Assembly (NCBI GenBank): GCA_020832285.1
Contig: JAFIFB010000042.1
Coordinates: 1 to 54,037 of the forward strand
Direction: 5' to 3'
From: Balneolaceae bacterium
GTDB taxonomy: Bacteria; Bacteroidota; Rhodothermia; Balneolales; Balneolaceae
Length of the DNA: 54,037 nucleotides
Part shown: piece after piece, positions 9,342 to 16,838 of the stretch
Layout: each line of letters starts with the position of its first letter
Numbering within the stretch: position 1 is the stretch's first letter
Notes under the pieces: model-generated
The model's input: only the letters and a program-made list of their open reading frames with translations
Told to the model about the DNA's origin: nothing
Database searches by the model: none
Translations under genes and position numbers: made by a program

Positions 9342-10928
9342 TTAGTTTTCAAATTCATCCGCTAATTTTTTTCGGTCAATTTTACCATTTCCATTTCGTG
9401 GTAACTGCTCATATTCTTGCCAGAAATGGGGAATCATATAGGCCGGAATTTTGTCCAGCAGTTTCTTTTTTAAATCAGGGGCAATATCACCGTTTTTTAC
9501 TCCGCTCCCTACAAAAGCACAACCGATCGCAGTGCCTTCAAAACCATTTTTTTTAACCGGAACCACAGCATACTCTCTTAAGATCTCATTCTGCCCTAAT
9601 GCCGCTTCAATTTCTCCAAGCTCTATCCGGTATCCTCTGCTTTTAATCTGATAATCTGACCGGCCGTGAAAGTAAACGAAGCCATCTTCTCCAACTGAGG
9701 CGAGGTCACCGGTTTTATAAATTCTTTCTTCATTTCCATTCTCATCCGTGTGTTGAATAAAGGCTGCATCTGTTTTCGCCTTATCGTTCCAATATCCGGG
9801 GCTCAATCCCACACCTGATATGTATAAATCTCCGACTTTGCCCTGTTTAACTGTACTCAAATCATCGTTTAAAACAAGCAGTTTTTCACCATCGCAGGCT
9901 GTTCCAATAGGAATTTCAGAGTTATCTTCCGGTATTTGAGGAACTGTAAAATAACTGCTGGCAATCGTAGCTTCAGTGGGTCCGTATAAATTGGTAAATT
10001 GTATATCAGGTAAGTTTTTCATCCAATATTGCAGTGCCGGCAGGGGAAATACCTCACCACACCAAATCAATCGCTTTAAACTTGGAAAACCTCCGTCCGG
10101 AATTGCTTTAAACCTTGCAAGATAATTCAATGCAGATGGGACCGAGAACCATTGATGCAGATTATTATCCAGAATAAAATTTGTCAATTTTTTAGGGTTC
10201 ACACTAATTTCTGGCGGTACCAGGAAGAGGCGTGAACCAGAGGCGAATGCTCCGAAAATATCAAATGTTGACAGGTCGAAATGAAGCGGAGAGTGGCATG
10301 AGATCCGTTCCCCGGCTCTCATTTTGAAAAAGGAAACGGCCCAGTTAACGAAGGTTTGAATATTTTTATGGGTAATCACCACTCCTTTCGGCTCCCCGGT
10401 AGACCCTGATGTAAACAATATTTGAGCAGCCGTATTTTCATCCCGAACAACCCCATGGGGAGTATTCCGTTGTAATTTAATATCATCATAACAAAATGCC
10501 GGTGGGTAATCATCAGCATACATCATCGGTTGCTTCGACCACCATATCCATGGAATATGACTCAGTTTAGAATCAATATGAAATAGGTCCTGGAATTGAT
10601 GGATAGAGTGGCTGTCAACAAATAACAAGGCCGGATCGGATGATTTTATAATTTTTGCAACCCGCTCTGCCGGACTTTTAAAATCCAGAGGCACATACAC
10701 TCCTCCTGCCTTACTAATCCCTAATATTGCGATAATCGTTTTTGGCGTTTTTTCCATAAATAACCCAACACGATTTCCCGGCTTGAGGCCGGCTTGTATT
10801 AACTGACCCGCCAACTGGTTACTTTCCAGTTCGAGGTTCAAATAATTGATGTGTTCGTCACCCAGGGTAATTGCAATCCGTGTACCGTATTTTTTTACTT
10901 TTTCTCTGGACCAATCGTAAATCATCAT
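9342..10928 (-). CDS. Amino-acid adenylation enzyme (AMP-binding, DltA/NRPS A-domain-like)
   Basis: 528 residues, a complete stand-alone A domain. Core motifs: LFTSGSTGEPKG (A3, about 171-182), HFDLSTFDIFG (A4, about 216-226), NLYGPTEAT (A5), YKTGDLA (A7), GRSDYQIKSRGYRIELGEIE (A8) and NGKIDRKKL with K516 (A10). The Asp in FDLS (D218) matches the residue that contacts the alpha-amino group in NRPS A domains and DltA, so an amino acid substrate is likelier than a fatty acid. It should charge the carrier protein encoded 34 bp downstream. Its start overlaps the luciferase-like gene (ATGA). The amino acid chosen cannot be read with confidence. Confidence 0.88.
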   Translation of the reverse strand: MMIYDWSREKVKKYGTRIAITLGDEHINYLNLELESNQLAGQLIQAGLKPGNRVGLFMEKTPKTIIAILGISKAGGVYVPLDFKSPAERVAKIIKSSDPALLFVDSHSIHQFQDLFHIDSKLSHIPWIWWSKQPMMYADDYPPAFCYDDIKLQRNTPHGVVRDENTAAQILFTSGSTGEPKGVVITHKNIQTFVNWAVSFFKMRAGERISCHSPLHFDLSTFDIFGAFASGSRLFLVPPEISVNPKKLTNFILDNNLHQWFSVPSALNYLARFKAIPDGGFPSLKRLIWCGEVFPLPALQYWMKNLPDIQFTNLYGPTEATIASSYFTVPQIPEDNSEIPIGTACDGEKLLVLNDDLSTVKQGKVGDLYISGVGLSPGYWNDKAKTDAAFIQHTDENGNEERIYKTGDLASVGEDGFVYFHGRSDYQIKSRGYRIELGEIEAALGQNEILREYAVVPVKKNGFEGTAIGCAFVGSGVKNGDIAPDLKKKLLDKIPAYMIPHFWQEYEQLPRNGNGKIDRKKLADEFEN

Positions 10929-11950
10929 AACTGTTCTTGTTTTTCTAAATGGTTTTGAGCTCGATTAAATACCATCATCGTGCTATGTAGTTCTATTTCT
11001 GAAACCGGTGTGTCAATGATGCAGGTTTTGCAGCCGGCATCCAGATACTTCGAAATTGCATTTGCTACTTCATCGTAACTTCCAACGAGGTATGGACAAA
11101 AAGTATGGTAATGCTCGAAAGGACCCAGCCAATACACAGGTTCAGAATTATGTTGTTTGCCATTTCCATTTTGATTGGAAAGCTTTTTGTGCCACTCCGA
11201 ATCGGATGTTTTTTTGGCAAGCTGATGAGATATTTCTCCCATCCGTGTAGCCGGAAAGCGTTCATGTGCTTCTTTCCATGCTTCATCATGATTGTGCCTG
11301 GCCAATACTCCTATACGAATTCCCTCAACCAATGCAGCTCCAATCGTACCATTTTTTGCTAATTCTTCAATCGGTTCGGGATATTGAATTAATTGTACTC
11401 CAAGGCGTTCCGATGCTTCCTTTGCCGCGTCAGAGGAGCCCGATAAATAATAGTCAGGTAAAAGATCTTCGGGCATATCCGGCTTCAGTTTCAGGTTTTT
11501 TATCTGATAAAATTCTCCTTCATATGTAACACCCTCGGATGAGGTTAACAGCTTTTGAATAATTTCTGTGTATTCTACAAGCCTGTCGTATCGCCTGTCA
11601 TGATCAACAGGTCCTCCAAGCGCCTTTAGATCATTTATATAACCACCAGCAACCAGGTTCAGGGCTATTTTCCGGTTATGAATAAACGCAATACTTGAAA
11701 TTTTTTTGGCAACCGTATACGGGTGCATATAAACGGGCTGGAGTGCCACCATAGGTATTAAATGAGTAGTCTCATTCAGAATTAAATCGGTAACTGACCA
11801 GGGGTCGGCCAGGCGGTTGTCGCTGTAGATGAGAGTTCCCCTGTATCCATATTTTTCACTTTGTACTGCAATTCTCTTTAACTCCCTTATGAACTGCACT
11901 CTGTCACTTTTAATAGATTCCGGCATTGTTGTGAATAGCTCTGTTTCCAT
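10925..11950 (-). CDS. LLM-class flavin-dependent monooxygenase (natural-product type)
   Basis: 341 residues, a bacterial luciferase-like TIM barrel. The stretches QPVYMHPYTVAKKISS, NLVAGGY and HDRRYDRLVEYTEII match the subfamily found in natural product clusters beside adenylation and carrier domains, as I recall it. The enzyme would use FMNH2 and O2 to oxidise a substrate, here probably the carrier-bound amino acid. It is first in the minus-strand run and overlaps the adenylation gene by 4 bases. The window shows no dedicated flavin reductase. Confidence 0.85.
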   Translation of the reverse strand: METELFTTMPESIKSDRVQFIRELKRIAVQSEKYGYRGTLIYSDNRLADPWSVTDLILNETTHLIPMVALQPVYMHPYTVAKKISSIAFIHNRKIALNLVAGGYINDLKALGGPVDHDRRYDRLVEYTEIIQKLLTSSEGVTYEGEFYQIKNLKLKPDMPEDLLPDYYLSGSSDAAKEASERLGVQLIQYPEPIEELAKNGTIGAALVEGIRIGVLARHNHDEAWKEAHERFPATRMGEISHQLAKKTSDSEWHKKLSNQNGNGKQHNSEPVYWLGPFEHYHTFCPYLVGSYDEVANAISKYLDAGCKTCIIDTPVSEIELHSTMMVFNRAQNHLEKQEQL

Positions 11951-12316
11951 AACAAAAAAGGTTTGAATGATCTTGAATTTTTCCGGGAAACTTCAGGATT
12001 AAGACTCATATTTGCCCGGACCGCACAAACAGTTATTTCTTGATTTACCTTTACTCTACTGCCTGCGAATACATACCCATATACAATTGTTGTGCCAAAG
12101 AGATAATTATCTGCTTTCTATTTTAAATACAACCTGATAACTGTTTTTAGACAGCTTTTTTATTAATCAAAGCACATCAAAAGAACATTTTTACACACCT
12201 CTCTTGTGATATTTAGTATAAAATGTTCACTTTATTTTGAAGTACTTTACACATTGAGAGTAAACAGATAAGCCATCAAACCGTATGATGACCTGAGAAT
12301 TCAATCCATTAACTGA
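11951..12316. promoter_or_regulatory. Divergent promoter region, AT-rich, 366 bp
   Basis: Separates the minus-strand run that starts at 11950 from the formyltransferase at 12317. It must hold the promoters of both. AT-rich blocks are present, but I see no promoter boxes, operator or hairpin strong enough to name. Confidence 0.5.
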
Positions 12317-13234
12317 ATGAATATTTTATTAGCAGCTGAAGAGTCTGCCGGTGTGCAAACCCTGAAATCTTTATCAAAGAGCAGCCATAACCTTAAAGCT
12401 GTTCTTACCAATACCGCCTCACCGGAAAAAGGTGCACCTGTTGCTGCACTTTCAAAAAAACTTGGCTACACAATCATGCCGGCGACACTGGTCAAAGAGT
12501 CCGGCTTTGCAGGTTGGATTGCCGAAAATGATATAGATCTTCTGTTAAACATACACTCACTTTTTGTAATCTGTACGGAAGTTATTGAATCATTAAAGAT
12601 GGGAGCTTACAATCTGCATCCCGGCCCATTGCCCAGTTATACCGGGCTCAATGCACCAAGCTGGGCCGTGTACAATCAGGAGCCTCAGCATGGAGTTACA
12701 CTGCACAAAATTGTTGATAAAATAGATGCCGGGACTATTATTGATGAGGCTCTTTTTCCCATCACTTCAACAGATACCGGGCTGTCCGTTAGCATGAAGT
12801 GTGTGAAGCATGGAATACCATTGATTGAAAAATTCCTGGATAAAATCGAAAAAGGCGAATCAATAGCCGGGAAAGAACAAGATTTTTCCCGGCGCAAATA
12901 TTACCGGGCAAATCAAATTCCGCATAATGGAAAAATTGATTGGAATAGTTCAGCCTCCCGGATTGATGCCTTTGTGAGAGCCTGTAACTACGCGCCGTTT
13001 CAATCGCCTTGGGGATACCCCTATACTTTACTGGATGGAGAAAAAATATCGATTCTAAAAATTGGAATTACAGATCAACTCTGCAACAGACATCCCGGTA
13101 CAGTTGGAGAAACGATTGATGGCGCTGCATCCATTGCTACTGCAGATAATTGGGTTACCGCAAATCGGTGTATGGTTAATGGAGTTCACGTTGATGCATG
13201 CTCAAAACTCTCCCCCGGTGATCTTTTAACTTGA
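12317..13234 (+). CDS. Formyltransferase (ArnA/Fmt-like)
   Basis: 305 residues. The N-terminal formyl-transfer domain has the catalytic trio N99 and H101 in NLHPGPLPSYTG and D137 in KIDAG, matching Asn-His-Asp of Fmt and ArnA. The C-terminal domain (about 200-305) begins with KIDWN and looks like the Fmt C-terminal fold. Such enzymes move a formyl group from 10-formyl-tetrahydrofolate to an amino group: initiator tRNA, UDP-4-amino sugar, or a carrier-bound amino acid. It lies divergent to the adenylation cluster, so a glycan or amino-acid target is more likely than tRNA. The ATG at 12317 is the natural start. Confidence 0.85.
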   Translation: MNILLAAEESAGVQTLKSLSKSSHNLKAVLTNTASPEKGAPVAALSKKLGYTIMPATLVKESGFAGWIAENDIDLLLNIHSLFVICTEVIESLKMGAYNLHPGPLPSYTGLNAPSWAVYNQEPQHGVTLHKIVDKIDAGTIIDEALFPITSTDTGLSVSMKCVKHGIPLIEKFLDKIEKGESIAGKEQDFSRRKYYRANQIPHNGKIDWNSSASRIDAFVRACNYAPFQSPWGYPYTLLDGEKISILKIGITDQLCNRHPGTVGETIDGAASIATADNWVTANRCMVNGVHVDACSKLSPGDLLT

Positions 13235-13649
13235 GTTAACCTCGTCAGATTGAGCGCTTGCCCACGTAGCTTCAGCGAAGGTGGTGGAGTCGAAAACCAC
13301 TCTCGGTTTTGTCCTGTAAGGGATGCTCGCGACACACTTCCGGTGACAGTTAACTCTATCCACTCGGACCCATCCCCCGGCCCCTTTCCTCCGGCGAACA
13401 GCACGCCGCAAGGAAGGGGTGACGTTCTGCGAAAGGATTTTCTATAAAAAAGTCTCTACCTGTCGAGCTGCTGCTTATCCAGCGCGATAGTGAGGGATTT
13501 AGGGTGGGTCCGAAATGAATGGCCCAAATTTACTTATATCAATTTTGATCATTTATAAACCGAATAAAGGATAATTCAGAAACAGGCACCCTTTTTGCAA
13601 TGGATAGAGCCAATCATACAAATCATATTTAAAAGAGAAAGTAAAAAGG
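13235..13649. other. Intergenic stretch with a hairpin repeat
   Basis: 415 bp between the formyltransferase and the hexapeptide acetyltransferase. The first 200 bp are GC-richer than the surroundings and hold the hairpin repeat listed at 13374-13419. Short open frames here overlap the repeat on both strands and have no protein-like composition. The last 150 bp are AT-rich and probably contain the promoter of the next gene. Confidence 0.5.
13374..13419. repeat. Dispersed GGACCCA-hairpin repeat, copy 1
   Basis: Begins with GGACCCATCCCCC and folds on itself: CCCCTTTCCT (13381-13390) against AGGAAGGGG (13411-13419) with one bulge, and inside it CGGCG (13392-13396) against CGCCG (13404-13408). 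A related element starts with GGACCCACCCCC at 48234 and also folds. Both lie in intergenic DNA. Confidence 0.55.
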
Positions 13650-14237
13650 ATGACTTTTCAGAGATTAGTAGCCCGGTTAAAAAAATATCCGCTAAAAGAA
13701 TATATAGCTGGTTTTCTGTTTTCAGGGAAATTTGACGAGAAAGGTGTGCTGGTATATTCAGACGGCCGGCCCTATCCAAAAGTCATCCATAAAGGAGGGG
13801 CCCTGGTGGCCGGTAACTGTCAGTTATATTCGGGAGTACGGCTTGAAATTGGTGAAAATGGCCGGCTTGAAATCGGGAATGGATCTTACTTGAACAGAAA
13901 CACCCTGATTATCTGCGAAAAGAGGATTGATATTGGTAAAAACTGCAAAATTGCCTGGGATGTCGTCATCATGGATTCCGACCTGCACCCAATAAATTCA
14001 GAGCCAATTGTAAACAAACCGGTATTTATTGAGGATAATGTGTGGATTGGATGCCGTTCAATTATATTAAAAGGAGTTAGAATAGGGGAGGGCGCTGTTG
14101 TAGCCGCAGGCTCTGTAGTAACGAAAGATATTCCCCCATTTACTATTTGGGGCGGTGCACCGGCAAAGTTTATCGCCCATGTAAATGACCCCAAGAATGG
14201 TGTAGCTCCTGTACCGGTTCAGGTGATTTATCAGTAA
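13650..14237 (+). CDS. Left-handed beta-helix (hexapeptide repeat) O-acetyltransferase
   Basis: 195 residues. Repeated hexapeptide turns run from about residue 60 to 180 (LEIGENGRLEIGNG, RIDIGKNCKIAW, VFIEDNVWIGCRSIILKGV, RIGEGAVVAAGSVV). DSDLHPI supplies the probable catalytic His. The end, GGAPAKFI, is typical of maltose/galactoside/colanic-acid-type acetyltransferases. It would work as a trimer with acetyl-CoA on a sugar or glycan intermediate. A terminator follows it. Confidence 0.85.
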   Translation: MTFQRLVARLKKYPLKEYIAGFLFSGKFDEKGVLVYSDGRPYPKVIHKGGALVAGNCQLYSGVRLEIGENGRLEIGNGSYLNRNTLIICEKRIDIGKNCKIAWDVVIMDSDLHPINSEPIVNKPVFIEDNVWIGCRSIILKGVRIGEGAVVAAGSVVTKDIPPFTIWGGAPAKFIAHVNDPKNGVAPVPVQVIYQ

Positions 14238-14284
14238 CAGAATTACTCTTAATCCCGTGTAAAAAAGTTACTCTCAAATAGAAT

Positions 14285-14327
14285 AAAAGCTTCTAATGCC
14301 AATCTAATCATCATCTGAGAAGCTTTT
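14285..14327 (+). terminator. Rho-independent-like terminator
   Basis: Perfect 10-bp stem AAAAGCTTCT (14285-14294) and AGAAGCTTTT (14318-14327), 23-nt loop, followed by a T-rich run. It lies 48 bp after the acetyltransferase stop. Confidence 0.75.
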
Positions 14328-14420
14328 TCTTTGTTGGCATATAAATTGCTTTTAACCTGTTAAGAGTTTTCAAAAAAATCGCTTGATATCGGTTTTTCAA
14401 ATTTACATTAAGAGGTTTTC

Positions 14421-15215
14421 ATGCTTGCCATCGAAAAAAATAACGGATACCAGGTACTTGGAGTTAATATTTCAACATATTCAAAAGAAGAATTTTTTTT
14501 TCTGATTCAGGAGAGGTTAAAAGATAATGATGAAAATTCACCCCCGGTTTTTATTGTAACCGTTAATCCCGAAATTGCTATTCAATCGATTATCGATAAC
14601 GATTTTAAAGATGTTTTAAATACCTCAACGATAAACACCGCTGATGGTGTGGGTATCAGCTGGGCTATAAATTTTCTTTACAACAAAAAGGTAGATCGAA
14701 TTACGGGATCTGATTCCTTAGAGAAAATTTGCACCTATTGTGCAGAACTTAATAAGCCCGCATTCTTTTATGGCGCTGCTCCCGGAATAGCACAAAAAGC
14801 GGCAGATATACTCACGGAAAGAATAGAAAACTTAAAAATTACGGGTGTTTATTCACCGGATAAACCTGATATTCCAATGGGAAATCTGCCTTTTGATACA
14901 CAAGCCTCTCTGCAAAGTGCTTCTGTCGTATTTGTTGCCCTTGGCGCTCCCTCACAGGAGAAGTGGATCCATGAAAACCTCGAAAAACTTCCAAACTGTA
15001 AATTAATTATTGGCATTGGAGGCAGCTTTGATTTCATCACCGGAAACACAAAACGAGCACCAATGCTTTTTCGAAAAACCGGATTCGAATGGATGTACCG
15101 CCTCTACCTGGAACCTTCGCGATGGAGGCGAATGCTTAGGCTTCCTCTCTTTGCACTGAATGTAATGCTCTTAAAAACAAGCAGCCTCGACATTCAAAAG
15201 CCTGCAGATCATTAA
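14421..15215 (+). CDS. WecG/TagA/CpsF-family glycosyltransferase (GT26)
   Basis: 264 residues. TINTADGVGI, DRITGSD, FYGAAPG and ALGAPSQEKWI are the family's conserved blocks. Members add the second sugar (ManNAc, ManNAcA or glucose) to an undecaprenyl-linked first sugar, so this points to a lipid-linked glycan route, distinct in principle from the processive GT2 synthase. The protein is peripheral to the membrane through basic and hydrophobic residues near its end (about 215-255). No partner initiating transferase is in the window. Confidence 0.88.
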   Translation: MLAIEKNNGYQVLGVNISTYSKEEFFFLIQERLKDNDENSPPVFIVTVNPEIAIQSIIDNDFKDVLNTSTINTADGVGISWAINFLYNKKVDRITGSDSLEKICTYCAELNKPAFFYGAAPGIAQKAADILTERIENLKITGVYSPDKPDIPMGNLPFDTQASLQSASVVFVALGAPSQEKWIHENLEKLPNCKLIIGIGGSFDFITGNTKRAPMLFRKTGFEWMYRLYLEPSRWRRMLRLPLFALNVMLLKTSSLDIQKPADH

Positions 15216-15663
15216 TTTACTAATCAAATTCGACCAGTCCGAATTCCTCACCCAGTAACTTGTTTGCAGAAATGGCCTTACTAAGCAACTCACTTCGTTT
15301 AAAGGTCAAGGGTCAGGAAAGCTTCACATGGCAGTCGAAGAAATTTGAACACTTGTTTTCTGAAGCTTTATACAAAAGAAGACATTCAGATTCTGCTATA
15401 TGTATTCCTTCGGAGTTTTACTGAATGGAAACCTGGCCAATAAATAAATCTTGTAACATTCTTGATAGTGATGAATCCCATTTATGGGAGATAACATGAT
15501 TTATTAACCACAGGCAAGTTTGATGAACGGAGAAGGGACTCTCCAAAACTAAAAGACAGCCACGTCTGCCGGGGCTATGACACGATACCCGGTTCTCTAA
15601 CACAGGGGTAACACAAACAACAGGTCAATACGAACGATAAAAAAGAATTGAATTCAAAACATA
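15216..15663. other. Intergenic, no gene recognised
   Basis: 448 bp. No frame with protein-like composition, no RNA gene and no clear hairpin. It may contain the promoter of the two oxidase genes, or decayed coding DNA that I cannot identify. Confidence 0.4.
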
Positions 15664-16827
15664 ATGAAAAAGTTTGATGTAATCGTAATAGGAGGTGGAC
15701 CCATGGGTTTAGCTGCCTCAGCGGAGTTAGCTAAATCCGGTAAGAGCACTCTCTTGCTTGAGCAGTATCAATTTCTAAATCAAAAAGGGAGTTCGGCAGG
15801 ATTATCGAGGCAATTTCGTCTTCAGTACGCACAGAAATACATGGCTCAGCTGGCTCTTGACGCGATTCCTTATTGGGATGAACTCCAGGAGAATACAAGC
15901 AAGTTACTTATCGATAATGTGGGTTCACTTTGGTTTGGTGACCCTGAAATCAGTTCTCAGGAAGGTGGAGTTCAGGCGGCTATGAAAGTCATGAATGAGC
16001 TGGAAATTCCCTATTCAAAGTTAACCGCAGGGCAAATTGAAGAACAATTCCCTTTCAAAAACATCCCGGAAAATTACATTGGTTTTTTTCAGAAAGATGG
16101 CGGCATTATCAATTTAAAAGCAACCCAGGAAGCTCTGTTCAATATTTGCCGGAATGCCTCAAATGTGGATTTGTGCGACCGAACAGCTGTTACAAATATA
16201 GAATCTCTCGAAACCGGTGAGATTATAGTAAGTACAGCAGGCGAAACGTATGTTAGCCAGAAGCTAGTTATTACTCCGGGTGCCTTTATAAATGATATTC
16301 TCAGGTTCTTTGGCCTTTCTGTAAATATTGATATCTGGGAAATGTCCTCAGCTTATTATAGAAAAACAAAGGAGGTAAAACTTCCAACCTGGTTTGTTTT
16401 TCAGAAACCACAGAATACAAGCCTTTTTTATGGATTTCCTGAAGAGGATTGGGCACATCCAGGCTACATACGAGTGGCGCCAGATATACCTGATCGAATT
16501 ATTCAGGACCCGTTTCAGCGCACAAATATACCGAGTACAAAAAGTCTCGGTTATAATGAGGAATGGGTGAAGAATCATATGGAAGGGCTCAACCCACAAT
16601 CGGAATTCACATCTACCTGCCTTATTACATTGAGCAATAATAATAAAGAGTTGCTACTGGATACATTGCCGGACACCATTCCAAATAACCGGAACATTAT
16701 TATATACTCAGCCGGCTGGGCAGCTAAGTTTATTCCGCTGATTGGAAAAATTATGGCAGAACTCGCTATCACGGGTCAAACCAGCTATGACATCTCTCAA
16801 TTCAAAATCGATTATAAGACTAATTAA
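15664..16827 (+). CDS. FAD-dependent amine oxidase, MSOX/MTOX-like (DAO superfamily)
   Basis: 387 residues, the length of monomeric sarcosine oxidase. GGGPMGLAA (10-18) binds FAD. C319 in STCLITLS aligns with the Cys that covalently binds FAD in MSOX and E. coli SolA. The Lys that activates O2 in those enzymes (the K of I-K-I-G in SolA after GFP) seems to be R270 here (GFP...YIRVAPD), and the nearby active-site His also seems replaced. So the fold and covalent flavin are likely kept, but substrate and electron acceptor may differ. The alignment is by eye. The next oxidase starts 11 bp downstream. Confidence 0.82.
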   Translation: MKKFDVIVIGGGPMGLAASAELAKSGKSTLLLEQYQFLNQKGSSAGLSRQFRLQYAQKYMAQLALDAIPYWDELQENTSKLLIDNVGSLWFGDPEISSQEGGVQAAMKVMNELEIPYSKLTAGQIEEQFPFKNIPENYIGFFQKDGGIINLKATQEALFNICRNASNVDLCDRTAVTNIESLETGEIIVSTAGETYVSQKLVITPGAFINDILRFFGLSVNIDIWEMSSAYYRKTKEVKLPTWFVFQKPQNTSLFYGFPEEDWAHPGYIRVAPDIPDRIIQDPFQRTNIPSTKSLGYNEEWVKNHMEGLNPQSEFTSTCLITLSNNNKELLLDTLPDTIPNNRNIIIYSAGWAAKFIPLIGKIMAELAITGQTSYDISQFKIDYKTN

Positions 16828-16838
16828 AAAAAGGTAAC

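Noticed and set aside
13186-13447. Several overlapping short frames on both strands after the formyltransferase
   Set aside because: They coincide with the GC-rich hairpin repeat, which opens frames by composition alone.
15418-15603. 61-codon minus-strand frame in the gap before the oxidase genes
   Set aside because: No start signal and no protein-like composition; the gap may contain decayed DNA but nothing identifiable.
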